DNA of 64,000 bases, taken from the NCBI GenBank assembly GCA_037355855.1, contig CM074763.1:3844001-3908000 (forward strand), written 5' to 3'. Positions 28,897-40,574 of this stretch are shown here, in pieces. Numbering within the stretch: the first letter of the stretch is position 1; the number at the start of each line of letters is the position of its first letter. The notes under the pieces are model-generated. The model did no database searches. It saw only the letters and a list, made by a program, of their open reading frames with translations, and had not been told where the DNA came from. Origin of the DNA: Pseudo-nitzschia pungens. Lineage: Eukaryota; Bacillariophyta; Bacillariophyceae; Bacillariales; Bacillariaceae. The translations under genes were made by a program, and so were the position numbers.

Positions 28897-31800
28897 TCAA
28901 CCCTGAGGTCCAGTAAGCCAGGCTCTTAGGAGAGCAGCCTCTCGTTGGTATGGCTGCACAGGTTGAACAGGTGCTGCATACTGCTTCCTGGCAAGGTGGA
29001 TGGTTGCAAGCCACTGCCGCTTGGCAGTCAGGGTGTAACCTTGTAGGACTTGGAAAGGGGTTTGTAAAAGGGAGTGTGACTGGGGAAGTGCACCAGCTGC
29101 ACCAATGGCCAGTTCAGAGATGATGGAAGTATCAAGAGATTGGTGTTGTTCAGCGTCAAGGGTGCCCCCAGGACCATGGAGTCGTTCATTCCGGTAAGTC
29201 CAAAGATCCCAGGAGGTGAGAAAGAACTGATGGATGATTGCTGTAGCCCAACGTTTGGGAGAGCGCTTGCTTCCAATGTGGGAGTAGTAGTCAGCCTGGA
29301 TTTGGTACCAGCGAGGTGACCACCTACCAAGGAGCCAGTTGTGCCATCCAATCGTCCTCTGTGCTCTGACAGCAGAAGCAATTGCAAGTGAGTAGGATGA
29401 TGGAGAAATGTTCTGTCCCTTCCGAACTCTGGTGAGAAGATCCACAATGGCCACAACCAATGATGGATCAGTCTGTTCAACTTCAAGCCTCTTCTGCAGT
29501 GGTCCCGTGAAGACAGAAACACTGTGCTGAACTGCCCCAGTGTCCTTGCAGGAGAGCACATGAGAAACCTTCTCGTTGTCTGCATCACACAATGGGCACC
29601 TGGAGTGGTCCTGATACTGGTAGTGAAGGAGTTGGTTGCCAACACTAATGCATCCAGAAGCAAACTTGACAAACCACCTTTGCATGCCAGGAGGTAAACG
29701 CTTAAAGGCAGACAGATGGGCACACCAATGGATGGAACTCAAAACAGGTTGTGGAATGGGGAGATCATGGTGGGTCTGCCAATATTGAAGAAGAGGAGGA
29801 CCCGAAATGGCAACATGCAAAGCATTCTGATCAAACCTTGAACACTTGCTTCCATTGAGAGAAAATGCCCAGGGCTCAAACACAAGTCTGGGATAGTGAT
29901 GGGCAGAAGCTCTATGGACAGAGAGAAATGCCTTTGCCATGCTGTCAACCTGATGATTGCGAAGGGCCCACCAATCAAGAAAGATTCCAGCTTGATGTCC
30001 CTGAACCCACTGAAAGTGCACAGAGATTGGCAGGGCAGAAATCATGTTTCTGATGACATAAACATAATCAAAAGACTTCTGGGAAATAACCAAAGGCCAG
30101 GATCCCTCAGCCTGTTTGAGAGCTGTGTCACCATCAAGGGCAATAGTGATAGAGCCAGAAGCAATATCAAAAAGACTCACCAGAGCAGTGCAACAGGTGA
30201 GAACCCCAATGATGCCTGCCAGTTCACTCCTGTAGGATGATTGATCCTCAGGGGACCCACTGACAAAATTACAGCCTGTGAGGAACAATGAAGCAGTCTT
30301 GGTGGAGGTATTGGGTGACAAAATGAAAGCAGAAGTTCCTCTGAGAAGGTCTGGATCAAATGAACCATCACATACAGCACTGGCAGTACCACTCTCAATA
30401 GCATCAACAAGGTGCTGACAGCCAGCCTGTGGTAGGGAATATTTGTGGAGAAGTACTCTTGGAGACTCACAGAGTGCATCAAAGGCATCTGCAGGGGAGT
30501 CTGGAAGAGAATCAAATGGATTGTACTCCAGAGGATCCATGTCAGGAGGTTCGGAAACAAAAGCAGAGGACCCAACCACTCGAACAACTTGGCCACAGAT
30601 AACAGGGCAGACAAGCACATCAGCACAGGCTGGTTTGTCAGAAATGAGTTCAGAAGTGACCCTGTATCTGCCCCTGCCTTGGGAGGTGCTCACAAGCCAG
30701 CCAGTAGAAGTTTTGAAGAATATGCTGTTGGTGGATAAAGACATAAACCAAGGCCAAAGAGAAGCTGTCTGGGGAGAGAGCCAATGCCCAAGGTGAAAAG
30801 AAGGAGCAAGTGCCCTGGCTGCAGGGGGTGGACAGGGGGGAAGAAAACAGGTCTGAAGAGCCTTAGTCCATAAGCGCTTTGCTGCTGGAGGCCAAGATGG
30901 AGGACATCTAGGCCAGTCAAGATGATCCCTCAAGTGATTGGAGGATGTCAGCTGGAAGGCCATGGGAGAGAGTCTTTTCCCATCTGGAGTACAAATATCA
31001 GCAAGGGAAATAGCCTTGAGGGACATGCGCATGTGATTCAAGAGGGACAAGTCAGCACCGCTGAAGCCAGAGTTGACAAAGGCTTGCATGAGATAACAGT
31101 CATTGGAACGTAGCAGAGGAAGGTCTGGGAAGTCTTCAAACAAGCTCACAGGGTGAACAGAGAAAAACTTCCACACATGTTTGTACCAGCAAGGAGTGAC
31201 ATATGAAGCAAAAGGATGATAGGGTGTGACACCAAGACGGAGAGGAAGTCCAAGTTCAAGCCGGAGAGACTCAGCAGTTAGCCTGAGAATCCTACCAGTT
31301 TGTGAGGACCTGACAGATTCCTGAAAGAGGGTGGCAATATGACTAAACTCTTGGAGGAGGTATGGATGGATGAAACCAAAGCCTTGATAGAGGGAAGGAC
31401 CATAGAACACATGTCTAGGAAATGTCCGTGACATCCCTGCTTTGTTCAGCACAGGAACAAGAGCTGGGTGAATAATCTTAGTCCAGGTGGCCTCATCAAG
31501 TTGCGTGACAGGCATGGGGTATTCAACAGACTTCATGAAAGAATACTTGAAGGTGTAGAGGGATGCGCGCTTCTCACACTTGGAGGCCTTGAGTTGGGAG
31601 CCAAAAGACTGAGACTGTGACTTCATATGAGCAATCTGTGCTTCCTCATTGCCATCCATGGAGATAAAAACTCCAAGGGTCTTGTCAGCATGGTCAACTT
31701 CAAACTGATCCAGGGTAGCTCGATTGCCATTCTTGTCAGCAACAGAGAAGTCACCAGGCATGTCAGCAATTGAGTGATAGTCCCAACCGGATCCATTCCA

Positions 31801-34737
31801 TTTGAAATCAATCAAATAACAGAAGGATTTGGCAGGTTCAATAGCACCACCAGTGGCAATAATCCCACCGGCCCATCGGTCAAGAGCTCCCTGAAAGTCA
31901 ACAGCCAATTCCTCACCAGATGTTGAGGAATCAGAGCCAGCACAAAACAAATCTGTGTCATCCACAAAGGCAAAACCCACAAGAGAAACCAGTTGCAGTT
32001 ACAATGAAGTGAGAAGATGGACACCATGCCCAGCCTGTTGCATCATTTGGAAGACAATTGTTGACACCAAAGCCCAAAGAGTTGGACCAATACCATTGCC
32101 TTGGCCACAACCACTGAGAGGAACAGGTTCATCACCATACACAGGGCCTGACCGACCAAAACCAGTTTTGATGTGGTGCTTGGCATGTTGCAAAGTAGAC
32201 AGAAGAACTTCACAGACATGTGCGGGAACCCCAAAGCTCTGGAGGGTCAGACCTGCAATCGGATGAGAGATCCGATCATAACAGCCCTTGGCATCATTCA
32301 TAGCAACAGCACCAGATCTGCGCTTCTGCCGCAGCACATCACATATGAGCTTCTTGTTCAGGCAGGTGTTGATTGCCTTGTGGTGTTTCCTGCTTCCATG
32401 TTGATCAACAGCCACTGCATTGGCAAGTTCAGCATAGGCAAGAATGCGTCTGCCAATCATCTTGTTGTTGATTTGGAACTCAGGAGACATCAGCTGAATA
32501 AGCCTCATCTTATCCACTCTATATTCACCAGGTTTCTTGAAGATCTCAACATCAGTGATGACCTGCCAAGCAGAAGGAGAGAAGCCAACAATCAAGGGGA
32601 CTGATCTCAGGAGAGTGTCAAACTTGTTCAGCTGGGGATCAAGGGCAAATGGCTTGTGGTGGGAAAAACTCAAACAAGAAGGTTCACTTGCTGTGCGTTC
32701 CCTCTGGCGTTTCCAGGCAGCAGCATTGTCAGCTGGACACACTGAATAGTCAAAGGGGGGCAAACTCAGAATAGAGTCAGGGACTTTGAGACAGGAAAGA
32801 AATTCAGAAAGGTATTTGTCAGTGGCAGGAGGAGGAATGTATGTGCCATCAAGGACATGAGCAGAAGCATGGGCAGTGCCTAGGTATCCAAAATCTTGAA
32901 TGAAGGAGGGATTCATGGAAGGAGTGCCAAGACACTGCTGTTGACGCCGGACATTGGATTCAGCCATAGCTGGTACCATAGTAGACTGAGACTCCAAGAC
33001 CTGTTCAACACCATCCTGGCCAACTGCAATAGCTCGCAAGACAGCTGACTTGTTGACACGTCCCCGAATAGACCGAGCAGCAAGCCCAAGCTCTCGTTGA
33101 AGCCGTTCCCTGCGCATCCTGGCACGAATCTGGGAAGCATTCTGGTTGTGGGGCTTGCCTTCAGCAAGAAGTGCATCCACCAGGCCTTGATTGAAGGAGT
33201 CTCGCCATGAGGGGGCCAATTTCTTCACTGCCCGGTATTGCCTGTAAGCTTGTTTCAGATGGAGGAGAGCACTGGAGAGATCACTGTGTTCCCCTTTGTA
33301 AAGAGAAAGCTTGCAAGCCAGCCTTTTCAAAACAGTATGACTGGTGGACACACCCTGTCTCAGCTTAACAACACGCCTCCAAAAGTCAATGGTATCACGA
33401 TAGACTTGCAGCTTTGGTGACCATGGAACCAAACCAGCTCTAGTGTGGCAGAGGTTTTGTTCAACAGAGAGCCTGAGAGAGGTGGAGGTTTCATGGAGTA
33501 CTTCATATGTGGTGATGAGATCAGTGTGCACAGAAATATCCCCAGACTGAAACTGAGCCAGGAGGTGCTCCAGCTTAGCTTGGAGAGAAAACACTCCAGC
33601 CTTGAGAAAGCTGTGCCTCACTCGCTTGAAATACCGTTGGCGCAGATGAGGGTGGGAGGACTGGAGTTTGGAATGAGAGAAGCTCACAGGAGGTGGCAGA
33701 TGTTTGCCCATGAGGCTGCAATTACAGACTTCAATCCAAAGCATTCTGTGGTCAGATTCCATACCATAGGCACCACCAAAGGGACAATACCCAGCCCTGA
33801 GAACATCAACATTCTCAGAGACCCAAATGGCATCAATTGGTGTTCTGGTAGTGTTGCGGTTGTGAGTGGCAGGAGGAGAAGACGTACTATGAAGGGTAAG
33901 AATGGCCTCTCTGAAACCAAGAGCCTTGAGCTCAAAAGACAAGCCATCAGTCCTAACATCAGCATTTTGATCAATCCCAACAATGACCTGGTCACCTGCA
34001 CCCAGACAGACTTGAAGGGCAGCAGTCAGATCCTTGTGAAAGAGAATACATGGATTGGGACTGAAAAGATTTTCAGCTGCTTGAAAGTAGCGGTACTGTT
34101 GATTCCAGACTGAGCCCAGATCCCTATCATTTTCAACGGGGCAGTAGGCAGAAAACATGGTGACAGTGTAGCCATCCCTGCCCTGAAACTTGACAAAGGA
34201 CCATCTTCCAAGACCAGATGGATCAGCTCCATGTGCAACCTTGTGGGAGCTGAACAGCTGGTCAATTGAAAAACCTGTGCCGCCAGGCTGAAGCCATGAG
34301 CAGTCAGAAGCTTCATGCTTGTTGTTGGCAAGATAGGAAAAACTTGAGGGACAGACATTCTTCATGCGCCGATTGAAAAGATCACAAGGCAGGAGCTTGG
34401 ATTCATTCAAACAATGTTCAGCAAAAAGAGCCACACTGGCATTGCTCTTGACAAATTGACGGGAGTTGTGCTTGGACCTGGACATAAAGGCAGCTCTACG
34501 CTGGGGTCCAATGTTTTGGAAGGTGATGATGGTGGAATTAGATGATGGAGCTTGAGGAAAGGAATGACCAAAACTGTCAGAATCCTTAGCAGCAAGAGAG
34601 TCTCCATGAAGAGTTAATTGGACAAAATGAGAGACAGGGGAAGAGGCGGAGGGGGAAAAGGGAGAAACAGGAGAAGCATTGATGGGATTTGGATTGGAAG
34701 GCATCCCATCAAACCTCATACCAGAAGAGCTAACCAT
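28897..34737 (-). pseudogene. LINE copy 2 ORF2 (endonuclease-RT-RNase H) with one nonsense codon
   Basis: The ORF2 start ATG at 34735-34737 lies in ATGGTTAG overlapping the ORF1b stop. Domains: APE endonuclease (ITFQNIGP, GIDQNADV, ESDH near 33750); RT with NDAKGCYDR, SGCGQGNGIGP and FVDDTD near 31955; RNase H with CDGSFD, YRSELAGI and QGHQ (30370-30000); C-x2-C-x8-H-x3-C near 29580; and tail WDLWTYRNERLHG. The frame is broken only by TAA at 31999-32001, where copy 1 has TCA, just upstream of the RT catalytic motif. Otherwise the two copies differ by few residues. The single base change implies recent death or allelic variation. Confidence 0.88.
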
Positions 34738-36766
34738 GATCAGAAGGAAACCGAGTCTGTCGCACGGAAGGAATAGTTGCCGGAGCTGATTTGGTGGAGA
34801 CATTGGCATGGCTCAAATCACTGACACTAGCATCATGGCTGGAGGAGAATGCAATGGCAGCAACTCCAAGCCTCAATGCAGAGGCTGCATCTTCCCCACC
34901 ACCGGCAGCAGGAACTGCAGTTGAGGACTCAGGAGAGGCCACAGGGAGGTCACCTGCCATGGCATCATGGGGAGGGTCAGGAACTTCAGGGGGAACAACA
35001 GGAGAGATACCAGGGGAGGCATCAGTTTTGGCAGCATTGGGAGAGTCACCTCCAGGAGGAGCATCACTTGCAGGCGGTGAAGCCTGGACATCAGTGAGAT
35101 TGGAAGTGCCGGTCGCTAAAGTATCCATGGATTGAGAGTCATCAAAGCCTCCACCACCACTGTCAGCACGGGCTTGGAGGTTAAAGTGCAAATCCAGATC
35201 AAAAGTGAGGTCTGGGGCAAGGTCAACTGACAAGTCATCATCAACAAGTTCCCAATCTCTTGCATCCCCATCACCAAAAAAGGGAAGAGAGTCATCCTGC
35301 ATTGGATCTGCAGCAGGTGCAGTTTCCACAACACAATTGACAGCAGCATCCCAATGGTAAGCTTCCATTTCAGTCAAGCATTCAGAAGAGAACCATTGTC
35401 TAACACAAGAACCATACTGAGCTTCCAGAAAAATAGGCAGGAAAGACAACGTGGCCATGGCTTCAGCCTTGGTAGTGATGTTGTACAAAGCAAGGATCTC
35501 GCCTCGGTATGAACTGGTATCAACAGAAAGAAAAAGAGGCCACGACCAATTGTCACGGGTTCTGATGCCCATAAGCACACTGCGCAGTGTCTTCAAACCC
35601 AGCCCTTGGCCCAAGTCAACAGGAAGATCAAGATCAACGACCCCCAGAACAGGAGCAGTTTCATGGCTCTCAATAAATTTGGCTTGGCGGTGCTTAGCTT
35701 GACGAACAGTCTTGAGCTTGGAAGGGGGAAGGGGTCTGTCAGAAGGATTGGTAGCTGTCTCAATAAACTTGTAGAATTTACCATCAGGGAGAGAGGCAAT
35801 GTCGGAAGGTTTGCACCGATTGAACTGGGCTTTGAGGAGCTTAACAGTTTGGGCGCGCTTTGTAGCATCACATAAAACATGAGCAGCCAGAACCGGATTG
35901 GGATCAGGAGTTCTGGAGTTGTCAAGGCTGATATTCTTCCTGATAACAGCAATAGGACATGCCTGAAACCTGGGATGAGTCTGAAGCAATTCGTTGTAGT
36001 GGTCAAGATCAAAACTTTGCATGTAAGATCCAAGGAGAAAACCACAGGTGACAATAACTGGGGCCTGTATGTGGTCAAACTTCAGGTCCATGTCACGGTC
36101 TCTGAGCCTCTGGAGCAGCTGGACAGAAAAGAGAGTCTCCAGGGAAGCACTGTGTCCCACAAAGAAGCGTAGGTGAGGAGCAGTTCTACTGCGAAGCCAG
36201 AGCTGAGCAACATACAATTCCAAGGTTTTCCTGTCAGGAAGTGTAGTCCAAAGCTTGGTAACAGGCTTGGCCTTGGGGTTGAGCCGGGCTCTTGAGGGAA
36301 AGACATACAACACCAGGCGCTTGTCAACAGTCCAAAGGAGATCCAAAGCTTCCGTGAGAGACTTGAGCAGTTCATCATACAGTTCCCCAGGGCGTTGTGA
36401 CAACAACCTTGGAAGGGACAGAGTGACAAAAGAACTATGGGAACACTTGGTGCCAGCAGTGACATCCACTGGAGCTCGGGAATCACTTGAGCAAACCCCT
36501 CGGCGTTGGAGGAAATGCCCAGCAGAAGAGGATAAGACAGTAGCATCACCACCACCAGGAAGAAAGGACACTGATTTGGAAGTGGAAGATTTGGAAGTGG
36601 AAGCATCATCAGCCACAGGTGGCGCAGGTGTAGGAGGGCGCTTCTTGAAATGCCAGTGAGAGCCAAGCACCTGATTGGCTGCCCACCATACTTTGCCTTC
36701 AGTGCTAGGCAGAAGGTTGCCCTCACAATACAGGTCATCAAAACACGCAGGAGACATCTTGACCAA
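34730..36766 (-). CDS. LINE copy 2 ORF1b protein (678 aa), unknown fold
   Basis: An intact frame from ATG 36766 to TAG 34730. The N-terminal part is Ser/Pro-rich. A globular middle (about 95-460) has LRFFVGHSASLETLFSVQLL, FKFIETATNPSDRPLPPSK-like basic stretches, VVDLDLPVDLG and LFLSVDTSSYRGEILALYN. The C-terminal 200 residues are acidic, then Pro/Ala/Ser-rich. No CCHC knuckle, RRM or transposase_22-type domain was recognised, so it is a divergent ORF1 nucleic-acid or RNP protein by position only. It is in the same frame as ORF1a upstream, separated by one TGA and 15 codons. Confidence 0.75.
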   Translation of the reverse strand: MVKMSPACFDDLYCEGNLLPSTEGKVWWAANQVLGSHWHFKKRPPTPAPPVADDASTSKSSTSKSVSFLPGGGDATVLSSSAGHFLQRRGVCSSDSRAPVDVTAGTKCSHSSFVTLSLPRLLSQRPGELYDELLKSLTEALDLLWTVDKRLVLYVFPSRARLNPKAKPVTKLWTTLPDRKTLELYVAQLWLRSRTAPHLRFFVGHSASLETLFSVQLLQRLRDRDMDLKFDHIQAPVIVTCGFLLGSYMQSFDLDHYNELLQTHPRFQACPIAVIRKNISLDNSRTPDPNPVLAAHVLCDATKRAQTVKLLKAQFNRCKPSDIASLPDGKFYKFIETATNPSDRPLPPSKLKTVRQAKHRQAKFIESHETAPVLGVVDLDLPVDLGQGLGLKTLRSVLMGIRTRDNWSWPLFLSVDTSSYRGEILALYNITTKAEAMATLSFLPIFLEAQYGSCVRQWFSSECLTEMEAYHWDAAVNCVVETAPAADPMQDDSLPFFGDGDARDWELVDDDLSVDLAPDLTFDLDLHFNLQARADSGGGGFDDSQSMDTLATGTSNLTDVQASPPASDAPPGGDSPNAAKTDASPGISPVVPPEVPDPPHDAMAGDLPVASPESSTAVPAAGGGEDAASALRLGVAAIAFSSSHDASVSDLSHANVSTKSAPATIPSVRQTRFPSDHG

Positions 36767-36811
36767 ACCAATAAAACATTTCTTCAGAGCCTGGCCAGAT
36801 GGGTGCTTGGT

Positions 36812-37906
36812 TCAGGCTGGGGCAGAGCCTTGAAAGCAAGCAGAGGCAAGAGAAGCCAAGGAAGCTACAGAGGCATTGCGCCAATCAGGAGTGTCCGGAA
36901 AAACCTGAGCATAAACAGGAGGGATGGCAGTCTGGCAAATATCATGGATGGATTTCTTGTCTTTACCCTCCTTCTTGCTGAAGAAGTGTGTAGGGCTTGG
37001 ACACCCAGCCCATAACCGGTTACCTGTTGGAGATTTGCGAAAGGCACGAATTGCTGAAGGTATAGAAGACTTGCCAGAACAGGGACCCTTACCATAAAAA
37101 CACCAGAAGAAGGAAGCAGAATGAGCCCTGTTTGCAGCAGCCAGAGCCTCCTGGCGTTGGGATTGGCGTGCTTTCTGCTGAGAGGGAGCAGACTTCTGGG
37201 CAGAGGAAAAGGCAAGAGTAGATTGCTTGAGGATAGATGAAGCAGGGACCTTGCCTGAGGTCACAGAACCCGTTGGTGTGTGTCTGGACGTCTGTTGGCC
37301 GGGCAACTGGGAGCCTACCTGCTTGGATCCTGGCTGCTGGGAGCCTGGTTGCTGGGAGCCTGACGGTTCGGAGCCTGGCTGCTGGGAGCCTGAGAACTGG
37401 GAGCCTGACTCCTGGGAGCCTATCAGCTTGGGGTCTGACAGCAGAGTACCTGACGACTGAGAGCCTGACAGAGTACCTGACGGCGGAGGACCTGACTCCT
37501 GGGAGCCTAGCTGAGAAGCTGCTGACAGAGAAGAAGACTGCAAGGAATCCCCTGGTGCAGAGTCCCCTGGTGCAGATTCAGTGCCAAGCATATCAACATC
37601 TGAAAGCACACCTGCAGATGAGGACACAGAAGAAGATGAAGACATATCATCAACAGAAGACCCATGCATAGAGGATGCAGAGGCTGATGAGGCTGAGGAA
37701 GAGGATGATCTGGTATCAAGAGCAGGAGAGGGAGTAGTAAGAGCAGAGTTGGTACTAGACTGTCGTGGAGGGGTCTGGTGCACAAAGGGGCGCTTGTTAG
37801 ACCGAGCCCCAGAGGCAGACCTAGCAGAAGAAGGAGGCGTGGAAGATCTTTTCTTCCGGGAAGCAGCCTGGGAGGCGGGCCGCCCCTTATTAGGAGGGGG
37901 AGGCAT
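36812..37906 (-). CDS. LINE copy 2 ORF1a protein, Ser/Gly/Gln-rich (364 aa)
   Basis: I chose ATG 37904-37906 (MPPPPNKGRPAS). The frame is open to 38071, but the extra residues are only translated 5' UTR repeats. Residues of about 1-60 are basic, then there is a poly-Ser region, then a zone of SGSQQPGSQ-type repeats (DNA near 37305-37510). The C-terminus has SFFWCFYGKGPCSGK, FFSKKEGKDKKSIHDICQ and VFPDTPDWRNASVASL. It ends at TGA 36812-36814, after which the frame stays open into ORF1b. No known domain was recognised. Confidence 0.65.
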   Translation of the reverse strand: MPPPPNKGRPASQAASRKKRSSTPPSSARSASGARSNKRPFVHQTPPRQSSTNSALTTPSPALDTRSSSSSASSASASSMHGSSVDDMSSSSSVSSSAGVLSDVDMLGTESAPGDSAPGDSLQSSSLSAASQLGSQESGPPPSGTLSGSQSSGTLLSDPKLIGSQESGSQFSGSQQPGSEPSGSQQPGSQQPGSKQVGSQLPGQQTSRHTPTGSVTSGKVPASSILKQSTLAFSSAQKSAPSQQKARQSQRQEALAAANRAHSASFFWCFYGKGPCSGKSSIPSAIRAFRKSPTGNRLWAGCPSPTHFFSKKEGKDKKSIHDICQTAIPPVYAQVFPDTPDWRNASVASLASLASACFQGSAPA

Positions 37907-38071
37907 TGTACCAGAAGTGGAGCAGCTGAGTGCAGAGACACCAGCTGAGGGCAGAAGGAACAACAGAAACTCCGCTCTGGATCTAAAGATGCCAGGTGAT
38001 GACACCAGTTGAGTGCAGAAGCAACCACAGAAATGCCACTGGGATGTTGAAAAGCCACAGCAGAAACACAA

Positions 38072-40330
38072 TCAACTGGGTGCAGGAGCAACAACAGACA
38101 CGCCGCCTGGATGTAAAGTGGCAGGTGATGACAAAGGCCTGGGCAGAAGAAGCACCAGTGGAGGGCAAGTCAACAGCAAAAAACTGCAAATGAAGTGCAG
38201 GGGCAGCAACAGAAACGCCAAGCTTGGATGGAGAAGTGTCAGGGGATGACAATGGCTGGGGCAAGAGAAACACCGGTTGAGGACAAAGGCCGGGGCAGGA
38301 GAAGAACCAGTTGAGGGCAAAGGCCGGGGCTGGAGAAGCACCTGTTGAGGGCAAACAACAGCTGAGAAGCAAGCTGTTGGGGGCTGGAGCACCAGCAAAC
38401 ACGAAGCTTGGATGTACAAGTGCCAGGTGATGACAAAGATCAGGGCAGGAGAGACACCGGTTGAGGGCAAAGGCCGGGGCAGGAGAGGCACCGATTGAGG
38501 GCAAATCAACAGCGGAAAACCGCTAGTGGAGTGCAGAAGCACCAACTGAAACGCCGCGCTGGAATGGAGAAGTGCCAGGTGCTGACAATGGCCGGGGCAG
38601 GAGAAGCACCGGTTGAGGGCAAACAACAGCTGAAAAGCAAGCTGTTGGGTGTGCTGGAACAACAGCAGACACTGCTCTTGGATGTAAAAGTGCCAGGTGA
38701 TGACAAAGGCCGGGGCAGGAGAAGCACCGGTTGCGGGCAAATCAACAACTGAAAAGCACCTGTTGGGAGCTGGGGCAACAGCAGACACGCCGCTTGGATG
38801 GAAAAGTGCCAGGTGATGACAAAGGCCGGGGCAGGAGAAGCACCGGTTGAGAGCAAACAACAGCTGAAAAGCAAGCAATTGGGTGCTGGACCAACAGCAG
38901 ACACGCCTCTTGGATGTGCAAGTGCCAGGTGATGACAAAGGCCGGGGCAGGTGAAGCACCGGTTGAGGGCAAAGGCCGGGGCAGGAGAAGCACAGGTTGA
39001 GGGCAAATCAACAGCAGATCAACAGCAGAAAACCTCCAGTGGAGTGCAAGAGCACCAACTCAAACGCCACGCTGGAATGGAGAAGTGCCAGGTGCTGACA
39101 ATGGCCGGGGCAGGAGAAGCACCGGTTGAGGGCAAACACCAGCTGAAAAGCAACCTGTTGGGTGCTGGAGCAACAGCAGACACTGCTCTGGGATGTAAAA
39201 GTGCCAGGTGATGACAAAGGCCGGGGCAGGAGAAGCACCAGTTGAGGGCAAATCAACAACTGAAAAGCACTGGTTGGGAGCTGGGGCAACAGCAGACACG
39301 CCGCTTGGATGTACAAGTGCCAGGTGATGACAAAGATCAGGGCAGGAGAGACACCGGTTGAGGGCAAAGGCCGGGGCAGGAGAGGCACCGATTGAGGGCA
39401 AATCAACAGCGGAAAACCGCTAGTGGAGTGCAGAAGCACCAACTGAAACGCCGCGCTGGAATGGAGAAGTGCCAGGTGCTGACAATGGCCGGGGCAGGAG
39501 AAGCACCGGTTGAGGGCAAACAACAGCTGAAAAGCAAGCTGTTGGGTGTGCTGGAACAACAGCAGACACTGCTCTTGGATGTAAAAGTGCCAGGTGATGA
39601 CAAAGGCCGGGGCAGGAGAAGCACCGGTTGCGGGCAAATCAACAACTGAAAAGCACTGGTTGGGAGCTGGGGCAACAGCAGACACGCCACTTGGATGTAC
39701 AAGTGCCAGGTGATGACAAAGGCCGGGGCAGGAGAATCACCGGTTGAGGGCAAAGGCCGGGGCAGGAGAAGCACCGATGTTGAAAAGCAGCAGCAGACAA
39801 GCAACCAACTGGGTGCAGGAGCAACAACAGACACGCCGCTTGGATGTAAAAGTGCCAGGTGATGACAGATGCCGGGGCAGGAGAGGCACCGGTTGAGGGC
39901 AATTCAACAGTAGAAAACCTCGAGTGGAGTGCAGAAGCAACAACAGAAACGCCACTTGGGTGCAGAAATGCTGGGTGCAGGAGCAACAACAGACACGCCG
40001 CTGGGATGTAGAAGTGCCAGGTGATGACAAAGGCCGGGGCAGGAGAAGCACCGGTTGAGGGCAAACAACAGCGGAAAACTGCTAGTGGAGTGCAGGAGCA
40101 CCAACTGAAACGCCGTGCTGGAATGGAGAAGTGCCAGGTGCTGACAATGGCCGGGGCAGGAGAAGCACCGGTTGAGGGCAAACAACAGCTGAAAAGCAAG
40201 CTGTTGGGTGTGCTGGAACAACAGCAGACACTGCTCTTGGATGTAAAAGTGCCAGGTGATGACAAAGGCCGGGGCAGGAGAAGCACCGGTTGCGGGCAAA
40301 TGCCAGTTGATAGGTTGATAGGTTGTATGC
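38072..40330 (-). repeat. Repeat array in LINE copy 2 5' UTR (variable ~115-150-bp units, ~897-bp higher order)
   Basis: Dozens of related units built around gtgccaggtgatgacaaagg, ccggggcaggagaagcaccg and gttgagggcaaacaacagctg (plus strand). A higher-order copy of about 345 bp at 38405-38749 recurs 897 bp later at 39302-39646, apparently identical by eye. A third partial copy lies at 40079-40300. Several minus-strand frames stay open through the units, giving long Ser/Pro/Cys-rich ORFs that I regard as repeat artefacts. The layout recalls tandem promoter monomers in some LINE 5' UTRs. Confidence 0.8.
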
Positions 40331-40412
40331 TGGGAAACAGGGTACAGCAGCAACAACAGGTCCAATGTTGGTCTGGACAAGGAAAAACTCCAGAGTAACC
40401 AAAAAGATAGGA

Positions 40413-40462
40413 CCAGAGCACCACCAGAAAAGTCCCGTTCGAAACCCACAGAGGTGCTCTGG
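40413..40462. repeat. 10-bp perfect inverted repeat with B-box-like loop
   Basis: CCAGAGCACC (40413-40422) and GGTGCTCTGG (40453-40462) pair perfectly around a 30-base loop. The loop contains GTTCGAAAC (40437-40445), which fits the Pol III B-box pattern GWTCRANNC. It lies in the module shared with the gypsy A relics. Confidence 0.55.
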
Positions 40463-40574
40463 AGTTACAGAATTTAGGAACTCCAGTAGACCACTGCAAA
40501 TCGTGTAGGAACAAACTGGCTTGTAACAAAGACCTGGGACCAGGGAAGTTGCGTGCTTGGAAGGGGGCTTTAGT

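Noticed and set aside
33445..34113. 222-codon plus-strand ORF antisense to LINE ORF2
   Set aside because: The opposite strand has strong endonuclease homology; this frame has no recognisable motif.
38072..40330. CRISPR-like array
   Set aside because: Repeats are long, variable and contiguous, without uniform short repeats or unique spacers, inside a LINE in a eukaryotic genome.
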